Notes under the pieces: model-generated | Database searches by the model: none | Told to the model about the DNA's origin: nothing | Seen by the model: the letters and a program-made list of their open reading frames with translations, nothing else | Shown: in pieces, positions 61,665-64,000 of the stretch | Layout of the letters: the number at the start of each line of letters is the position of its first letter | How positions within the stretch are numbered: the stretch's first letter is position 1 | NCBI GenBank assembly: GCA_964291485.2 | Contig: OZ220224.1 | Span: 310,001-374,000, forward strand | Direction: 5' to 3' | Length of the DNA: 64,000 nucleotides | Origin: Kistimonas sp964291485 | GTDB taxonomy: Bacteria; Pseudomonadota; Gammaproteobacteria; Pseudomonadales; Endozoicomonadaceae | Translations under genes and position numbers: made by a program

Positions 61665-64000
61665 ATGCAGTCCGTTTCTCCTTCTCAAGCCCGTACTTTG
61701 TTGGAGCGGGTAGACATCAACGATGATACTGCAATTGGTCAGTTCGTCGAAGAGTGGGGGGGGCGAAATGTATCGCTAAGTGCTATATATAGACACTTTC
61801 TGCAAGGGTCTGGCCTCAACCCCGGGGCAACATTTTCTCCGGTATCTGGAAGAGTTATAGAAGAGCAGGAAAATACAATCTGGAGAATTATTGGCAATAG
61901 CATAACTGAACTGAAAGCTGATGATATTCAGCTGGCGAGTGCATTTGTTCTTGCGTTTGGCGAGGGCTCCTTTCAGTTCAAAGAGCAAGCAGGGATTCGG
62001 TATATTGAGTCAACACGACATGTTAGGGTCACAGCAGAACATCTCAGGTCTCTTAATACATTCTTTGATCTCCCCATTGATAAGGTGGTTTACCAAAGCG
62101 ATTGTGATAAAAAAACACTACCCAAGGGCTTTGTGCGTTATAGATTAAAACCTTATTTAAAGGAGCAATGGAATAAATGGGAGAATGATGACCGTTCTAT
62201 CGCTATTCAGGCTCAAGGCCAAGATGAGAGTTTTGATATTGATGACACTGATGACGATGATGAGTCAATAGGTCAGGATCATTCATCATACATACTACCT
62301 GAGGAACAAGCTGAATTAGATAGCGTACATGAAATTATTGAACGGCTTACATGGTTAGATGAAGAAATTGACCGTCTGTTTGATCAATATGGTGTTAATA
62401 AAAACGATGATGCTTCACTAACACCTGAGAAGTTAATGCGTGTCATATATGAGTTGCACCAATTGTTTTTGGAAGAGAATTCACTCGCTAGCGTTGCCAG
62501 TGAACTTGATGCACCTGTGAGTGGAGAAGAAAATGATCGTACAGTTAGGGAAGCAATTATAAAACTGACGTCTAACTTTCAGGAATATCTTTATGAAAAG
62601 TCAAAATCGGAAAAGAAGAGTTTTTATGAAAAAATACGCCGGTTTGTAGATGATATCATTCAATGCTGGGCAAGAAATAAACGTATTATTGTATTTAACG
62701 CAGTTGACATGTTAATTGGTGCTTTAGTATCGATTTTAATAGTGAATTTGATCATTGCTGGAATAATTTATATTGTGTCAGCTACTACTACGTTGGTGAC
62801 ATTGCGTCTGATTATTTTCGGATGGCATTCTACAAGGGAAGCTATACATAAATCAAAGATACAGGCATTGCAGAATAATATTGAGGCTATCGAGTCAACT
62901 ATCGAGGAACAGAGCGAGCGTTTGGAAGCAATGCGTAAGGCGAATGTTTCTTATGATGATCAGGCGATGGTGCAAGCTCAGCGTATATTGGATCAGTCAG
63001 AAAAGGAACTCCATCAACATAGATGCCAATTACTTGGGCGTAAGGCATATCTTGCAGAAAAAATTAATATAACAGAGGCACTGATTTCTGAACGTCGGGA
63101 GTTCGATAGACTCACTGAGGAAATTGAACTGAGCAAAGGTCAGCTGGATGGTTCATTAGATGCAGAGATCGGTTATGCAAAAAAACTGGCAAAGCTTAAA
63201 CAACAGGAAGATCGCTTGGGAGCGGCAATGGAGCCAGTGAGTAAAACGATAAGCTATGCCTATGAAGCTTACACATATAATAAATCTAAGATTGAGAAGG
63301 ATCTGCGAATTATATTAGAAGCGAATTCACCGTTTTTTGGGGAAGGCGTTGATCAAGAAAGAGTCAGTGATGAAGATTTATGGCGTATTTTTTCGAAAGC
63401 GATTCAACAAAAAGGAGAGTTTGAGCCACAGCCCACGCGTAAAAAAATCTGGCGTTTTTTAGCGGGTCCAAAACTGATACAACAATTGGTTGAAGAGGCC
63501 TTGCATGAAAATGATCAAGATGAGCGTGCCATGTTGGCTAAATTCTGCGAAGAAGTTCAAGAGCTGACACCTGAAAATTATATAATGATTCATGCAAGGA
63601 ACCTGGATGATGCAGTCAATCAACTTAAACAGGATCCAAAGCGGAGTGTCAGATGCTGGCCGATAGATTGTGAGAGTGATGTTCGAATAAAGGCAAAGGA
63701 ATTTAGTGGATTGGGTTCGTTGCCACTTGCCCGTATGGGGGGGGCTCAAACAACGGAGGCAGCTGCTACGAATGTTTCTCCGATTCTGTTACCGGGATCG
63801 TCAAACGATATGGACAATAATCAAGAGCACGATATGCATGATTTTTACATTATGGAACAGAGAGGCAATAAGGATTATACATGTAATGTTAATTTACTGC
63901 TCTCGGATTGGCTTGACAGAGTGAGGAATGGAATAAGAATTGATCAAGTGGTCCAAACGCAGTCGCAGCGGCTTGATAGAGAACATATTATCGGTGGGTT
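61665..64000 (+). CDS. Large membrane/coiled-coil protein, function unknown (3' end off the window)
   Basis: A single frame from ATG 61665 runs without a stop to the right edge (778 codons so far). GAGGAGG lies nine bases before the ATG. The N-terminal ~330 residues are soluble and acidic, with an Asp-rich stretch near 185-205 (DIDDTDDDDE). Two hydrophobic helices at about 341-392 (FNAVDMLIGALVSILIVNLI and the following segment) form a likely membrane hairpin. A long coiled coil follows at about 400-530 (Glu/Gln/Lys-rich heptads), then a mixed region. Codon use is AT-rich (many AAT, ATA, AGA) compared with ubiK and comM, suggesting recent acquisition. No enzyme motif was recognised. Confidence 0.75.
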   Translation, partial: MQSVSPSQARTLLERVDINDDTAIGQFVEEWGGRNVSLSAIYRHFLQGSGLNPGATFSPVSGRVIEEQENTIWRIIGNSITELKADDIQLASAFVLAFGEGSFQFKEQAGIRYIESTRHVRVTAEHLRSLNTFFDLPIDKVVYQSDCDKKTLPKGFVRYRLKPYLKEQWNKWENDDRSIAIQAQGQDESFDIDDTDDDDESIGQDHSSYILPEEQAELDSVHEIIERLTWLDEEIDRLFDQYGVNKNDDASLTPEKLMRVIYELHQLFLEENSLASVASELDAPVSGEENDRTVREAIIKLTSNFQEYLYEKSKSEKKSFYEKIRRFVDDIIQCWARNKRIIVFNAVDMLIGALVSILIVNLIIAGIIYIVSATTTLVTLRLIIFGWHSTREAIHKSKIQALQNNIEAIESTIEEQSERLEAMRKANVSYDDQAMVQAQRILDQSEKELHQHRCQLLGRKAYLAEKINITEALISERREFDRLTEEIELSKGQLDGSLDAEIGYAKKLAKLKQQEDRLGAAMEPVSKTISYAYEAYTYNKSKIEKDLRIILEANSPFFGEGVDQERVSDEDLWRIFSKAIQQKGEFEPQPTRKKIWRFLAGPKLIQQLVEEALHENDQDERAMLAKFCEEVQELTPENYIMIHARNLDDAVNQLKQDPKRSVRCWPIDCESDVRIKAKEFSGLGSLPLARMGGAQTTEAAATNVSPILLPGSSNDMDNNQEHDMHDFYIMEQRGNKDYTCNVNLLLSDWLDRVRNGIRIDQVVQTQSQRLDREHIIGG

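Noticed and set aside
1..64000. tRNA/rRNA genes, CRISPR arrays, insertion sequences, prophage
   Set aside because: No regularly spaced repeats, transposase, integrase, phage genes or recognisable tRNA cloverleaf were noticed while reading. A covariance-model search would be needed to exclude small RNAs.

Overview
The window looks like a chromosomal segment of a gammaproteobacterium, probably a marine member of the Oceanospirillales/Pseudomonadales side (an Endozoicomonas-like organism would fit, but this is inference). The reasons are the conserved housekeeping order queG / nnr-tsaE-amiB / mutL-miaA-hfq-hflX-hflK-hflC-DUF2065-hisZ-purA-rnr-rlmB, a glnK-amtB / ubiK-comM neighbourhood of the Pseudomonas type, a SutA-like small protein, and very large orphan proteins rich in low-complexity sequence. 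No rRNA, tRNA, insertion sequence, integrase or CRISPR array was seen.

Layout. 1-5563: the 5' part of queG (cut by the left edge), a metabolite:H+ symporter-like MFS gene, then nnr-tsaE-amiB. 5641-14646: accessory genes placed between amiB and mutL, which are adjacent in many relatives. They are a membrane protein, a 2-aminoethylphosphonate-type ABC importer with a TIGR03364-like FAD amine oxidase, an EmrD-like efflux pump, a small secreted protein with an internal duplication, and a CbiM-like permease. 14744-29797: the mutL-to-rlmB housekeeping block (RNA modification, Hfq, HflX, HflKC, HisZ, PurA, RNase R, RlmB), with a broken coiled-coil gene between purA and rnr.

29846-36259: a 2-hydroxyacid dehydrogenase, a 1484-residue orphan protein with nucleotidyltransferase-like motifs near its C-terminus, and a secreted DUF3605-like protein. 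36260-41211: a CmlA/FloR-like drug efflux gene with a possible leader peptide and hairpin, then an alaX-phzF-lysE set facing a MocR regulator. 41304-46646: PPK2, SelD, a cold-shock protein, a SutA-like protein, YjbQ and an FGGY pentulose kinase. 46825-50129: a DoxX / glutathionyl-hydroquinone reductase / LysR / pirin group matching the E. coli yqjF-yqjG and yhaJ-yhaK genes, which suggests quinone or electrophile detoxification.

50145-54845: a 432-residue orphan protein, a sodium:solute symporter, and an AT-rich stretch with R-body (RebB-type) genes, one convincing rebB, one shorter paralogue and a truncated copy between them. 54846-61435: glnK-amtB, a Stealth-type phosphotransferase, an ornithine-racemase-like PLP enzyme, ubiK and comM. 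61665-64000: the start of a large, low-GC membrane/coiled-coil protein that runs off the right edge.

The least ordinary elements are the Reb locus, the 1484-residue protein, the leader-peptide/hairpin arrangement before the CmlA-like gene, and a 17-bp palindromic site found identically near emrD and near the yhaJ-like regulator.
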